From the NCBI GenBank assembly GCA_016840125.1, contig JAEOSY010000677.1, positions 1 to 9,095 of the forward strand: a stretch of DNA of 9,095 nucleotides, read 5' to 3'. Of the stretch, positions 7,227 to 9,095 are shown one piece after another; the first letter of the stretch is position 1; every line of letters starts with the position of its first letter. A program made the translations under genes and the position numbers. The notes under the pieces are model-generated. The model was given only the letters and a program-made list of their open reading frames with translations. It was not told the origin of the DNA and ran no database searches. This DNA comes from Candidatus Helarchaeota archaeon (GTDB taxonomy: Archaea; Asgardarchaeota; Lokiarchaeia; Helarchaeales; HEL-GB-A).

Positions 7227-8387
7227 TTACTTCTCTATTACCTGATGTTCTTTCCATGCCTTTATATACGCAAGTTTTGTAGCCTGAACCATAGCATCTA
7301 GACCAAATCTCGACCTAATCCTTATTTGGGCTTGCTTTCCAAACTCCCTAGCCTTTTTTTTATCACTAACGAATTGTGTTATCGCCTCAACCAAAACTTG
7401 ATGATCACCTGGGGAGAACAAAATTGCTTGTTCTCCGTCATTCACAAGTTCAGGTATTCCTCCCACCCGACTTGCGATTATTGCCTTTCCCATTGCTGCC
7501 GCTTCCAACAACGCGATAGGTGTTCCTTCATATAATGAAGGCATCACGAATATGTCACTCGACTTAAGGATTGACATCACTTTGTTATGTTTCTGATAGC
7601 CCAATAAATGTACCCGGTTTTGTAATTCTAGATCATTTATGTGTTTTTTGAGTTCAAGATAAAGATTACCGTCTCCAACGATCAAACAATAAACTTCAGG
7701 AAATTTTCTTGATATCTCTTTAATGGCTCTTATCAAGACGCCATAACCCTTCACCGGTACTAATCGGCCTACGGCTGTGCAAATCACCGAATTTTCTGGG
7801 ATATTTAACTGTAATAGTCTTGAATCAGAAAGTCCAGTAACGGATTTTGGATCAATTGAGACAGCATTATAGATGAGTTCAATCTTTGACTGAGGAATAC
7901 CAGATTGAATAAGTTTTTCCTGATCATTTTGAGATACGGTTATATATCTATCAAGGTTGCGATTAGTTAGTAATTCCAGAGATGTATAAAACCATCCGCG
8001 AAATGACCCTTTCCCATGCTCATGGGCATACCAGCTGTGTAATGTTGATACGAAAGCAACTCGCCTAATGGAAGTCGCAATGCTTGCCCAAAATTTGGCT
8101 TGGATATTGTGAGTATCCACAACATGGTAACCTTCTCGGCAAATTATTCTTATGAGCCGAAACAGAATACGCGGGTCGACCTTATATGACCCCAGATCGT
8201 ATATCGTCGCTCCAATTTGTTCTGCGGCTTTCAATATAGGACTGTTTTTTAAACCTGCCAGTGCTATCCGATTGGATTTGAATTGGTGGAGCAGAGATAG
8301 CACTCTAGAACTCGATCCGCCATAACGCCTGGAAAGGTCGACAATCAAAACCTTTAGATCAAGATCAGGATTTGACGAGGATTTCAT
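7227..8387 (-). CDS. GT4-family glycosyltransferase
   Basis: This retaining GT-B glycosyltransferase of about 386 residues probably extends the lipid-linked oligosaccharide after the initiating enzyme encoded just upstream. RYGGSSSRV (21-29) is the N-terminal glycine-rich loop. DTHNIQAK (91-98), STLHSW (114-119) and YNAVSI (173-178) follow. The donor domain has VGRLVPVKG (206-214), IVGDGN (236-241), an intact E(x7)E motif with Glu287 and Glu295 (EGTPIALLE) and RVGGIPELV (307-315). I prefer the ATG at 8387. The frame can be extended to a TTG at 8402, but that codon immediately follows a stop, and neither start has a visible ribosome binding site. About 120 bp separate it from the upstream sugar transferase and about 56 bp (26 bp from the GTG start) from the downstream deacetylase. 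The sugar specificity is unknown. Confidence 0.9.
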   Translation of the reverse strand: MKSSSNPDLDLKVLIVDLSRRYGGSSSRVLSLLHQFKSNRIALAGLKNSPILKAAEQIGATIYDLGSYKVDPRILFRLIRIICREGYHVVDTHNIQAKFWASIATSIRRVAFVSTLHSWYAHEHGKGSFRGWFYTSLELLTNRNLDRYITVSQNDQEKLIQSGIPQSKIELIYNAVSIDPKSVTGLSDSRLLQLNIPENSVICTAVGRLVPVKGYGVLIRAIKEISRKFPEVYCLIVGDGNLYLELKKHINDLELQNRVHLLGYQKHNKVMSILKSSDIFVMPSLYEGTPIALLEAAAMGKAIIASRVGGIPELVNDGEQAILFSPGDHQVLVEAITQFVSDKKKAREFGKQAQIRIRSRFGLDAMVQATKLAYIKAWKEHQVIEK

Positions 8388-8493
8388 ATAATGGATAACC
8401 AATCAACTGACCGATGGAATTCTAAAAAATGGAGGATGAAACTCGGGGAGGCATCAACTTTCGAAATGTGACAGAAATATATTGGGCTCATCA

Positions 8494-8522
8494 AAGGGAG
8501 AATTAACTTAATATGCTCCCTT
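8494..8522. repeat. Inverted repeat at the 3' end of the sugar transferase gene
   Basis: AAGGGAG (8494-8500) and CTCCCTT (8516-8522) can form a seven-base-pair stem around a 15-base AT-rich loop. The stem spans the TAA stop (8508-8510) of the minus-strand sugar transferase. On the transcribed strand it is followed by TGATGAGCC rather than a T run, so it is not a standard terminator. It could slow or partly end transcription, or protect the message end, or be chance. Confidence 0.25.
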
Positions 8523-9095
8523 CTGCCCAAAAACTGAAATTAATGTTCGAAATAAAATGTTTATATCAAACCAAATACTTTGACGTTCGATATATGCTAT
8601 GTCCATTCTTAGTCTTTCATCAAATTCCGATTCCCCTCGCCCAATTAGTTGCCATAGACCAGTGATTCCCGGCATCACATCCAAACGTTCGGTATGCCAT
8701 AGAGAATAAGTTTCCGCACTAAATGATGTCGGTCTCGGTCCCACAAGACTCATTTCACCTTTGATAACATTGATAATTTGGGGTAATTCATCTAAACTGG
8801 TTTTCCGCAAGAACCTCCCCCATTGTGTTATCCGAGGATCATCTGATATTTTGAAATCTGGCCACTTTAATTCATTAAGGTGCAGAAGATCATTTTTCTT
8901 TTCGTCAGCCCCCATTATCATCGTTCGAAATTTTATCATCTTAAAACGTTTGCCTCCCTTTCCAGTTCTTTCCTGAGGAAAAAAAACTGATCCGGTCGGA
9001 TCGTTTACTTTTATCGTTATTGCACATATTAAAAAAACCGGAGTCAGAATTGGAAGAGAAAGAATTATTATCACCAAATCGATTATCCGTTTAAA
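8508..9095 (-). CDS. Polyprenyl-phosphate sugar phosphotransferase (initiating enzyme), 5' end outside window
   Basis: This enzyme moves a sugar 1-phosphate from a nucleotide sugar to undecaprenyl phosphate, the first step of repeat-unit synthesis at the inner membrane. The visible 195 residues cover the whole catalytic domain of the bacterial sugar transferase family. A basic start (FKRIID) leads into one hydrophobic segment (about 7-30) with a Thr-Pro at 18-19, where relatives often have a Ser-Pro helix break. PQERTGKGGK (40-49), KFRTM (55-59), SLDELPQ (100-106, with the Asp102-Glu103 catalytic pair known from PglC), GEMSLVGPRP (114-123) and MPGITGLWQLIGRGE (141-155) follow. The frame stays open to the window edge, and the residues before the first possible TTG (9077) match the family, so the true start lies beyond 9095. 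A short PglC-like enzyme and a longer WbaP/CpsE-like protein with extra helices are both possible. Confidence 0.92.
   Translation of the reverse strand, partial: FKRIIDLVIIILSLPILTPVFLICAITIKVNDPTGSVFFPQERTGKGGKRFKMIKFRTMIMGADEKKNDLLHLNELKWPDFKISDDPRITQWGRFLRKTSLDELPQIINVIKGEMSLVGPRPTSFSAETYSLWHTERLDVMPGITGLWQLIGRGESEFDERLRMDIAYIERQSIWFDINILFRTLISVFGQKGAY

Noticed and set aside
8429..8506. 25-codon plus-strand frame in the gap between two minus-strand genes
   Set aside because: It is very short, lacks a ribosome binding site, runs against both neighbours and has no recognisable features.
8388..8507. Promoter for the minus-strand glycosyltransferase and deacetylase genes
   Set aside because: The 120-bp gap was read on the minus strand for -35/-10 pairs with 16-18 bp spacing; no convincing pair was found, only isolated TTGATG/TTGATT hexamers.

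Overview
The window is an AT-rich stretch of bacterial DNA given over entirely to surface-polysaccharide (exopolysaccharide, capsule or O-antigen type) biosynthesis. The standard genetic code fits, with TGA, TAA and TAG all used as stops. Coding density is very high, several genes overlap, and most starts lack a clear Shine-Dalgarno sequence. The taxon cannot be fixed from the sequence. The style of the proteins (GT4 glycosyltransferases, a polysaccharide deacetylase with a long insert, a sulfotransferase next to a methyltransferase-like protein) would suit an environmental lineage such as Chloroflexota/Anaerolineae, but that is a weak guess.

Layout: two converging transcription units meet at about 6101-6156. 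The plus-strand unit (1-6100) begins with the end of a Wzx-type flippase. It continues with a sulfotransferase, a degenerate methyltransferase-like protein with a hydrophobic tail, an uncharacterised multi-spanning membrane protein, an APH/choline-kinase-fold phosphotransferase, and two GT4 glycosyltransferases. The last five of these genes are separated by 11 bp or less or overlap by 4-17 bp, which suggests translational coupling. The minus-strand unit (9095 down to 6157) reads, in order of transcription: a polyprenyl-phosphate sugar phosphotransferase (initiating enzyme, 5' end outside the window), a GT4 glycosyltransferase, and a NodB-type polysaccharide deacetylase.

Together the genes suggest this route. 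The initiating enzyme loads the first sugar phosphate on undecaprenyl phosphate. The GT4 enzymes extend the repeat unit. The deacetylase removes acetyl groups. The flippase exports the lipid-linked unit. The sulfotransferase, kinase-like protein, methyltransferase-like protein and membrane protein may add or handle decorations such as sulfate or phosphate. No polymerase (Wzy), chain-length regulator or export porin is visible, so the locus must continue on both sides.

The least explained part is the block at 392-3713, especially the membrane protein at 1918-2655 with its GEEISWGQR and NLHN signatures. No RNA genes, mobile elements, CRISPR arrays or gene-free stretches over 300 bases were seen.
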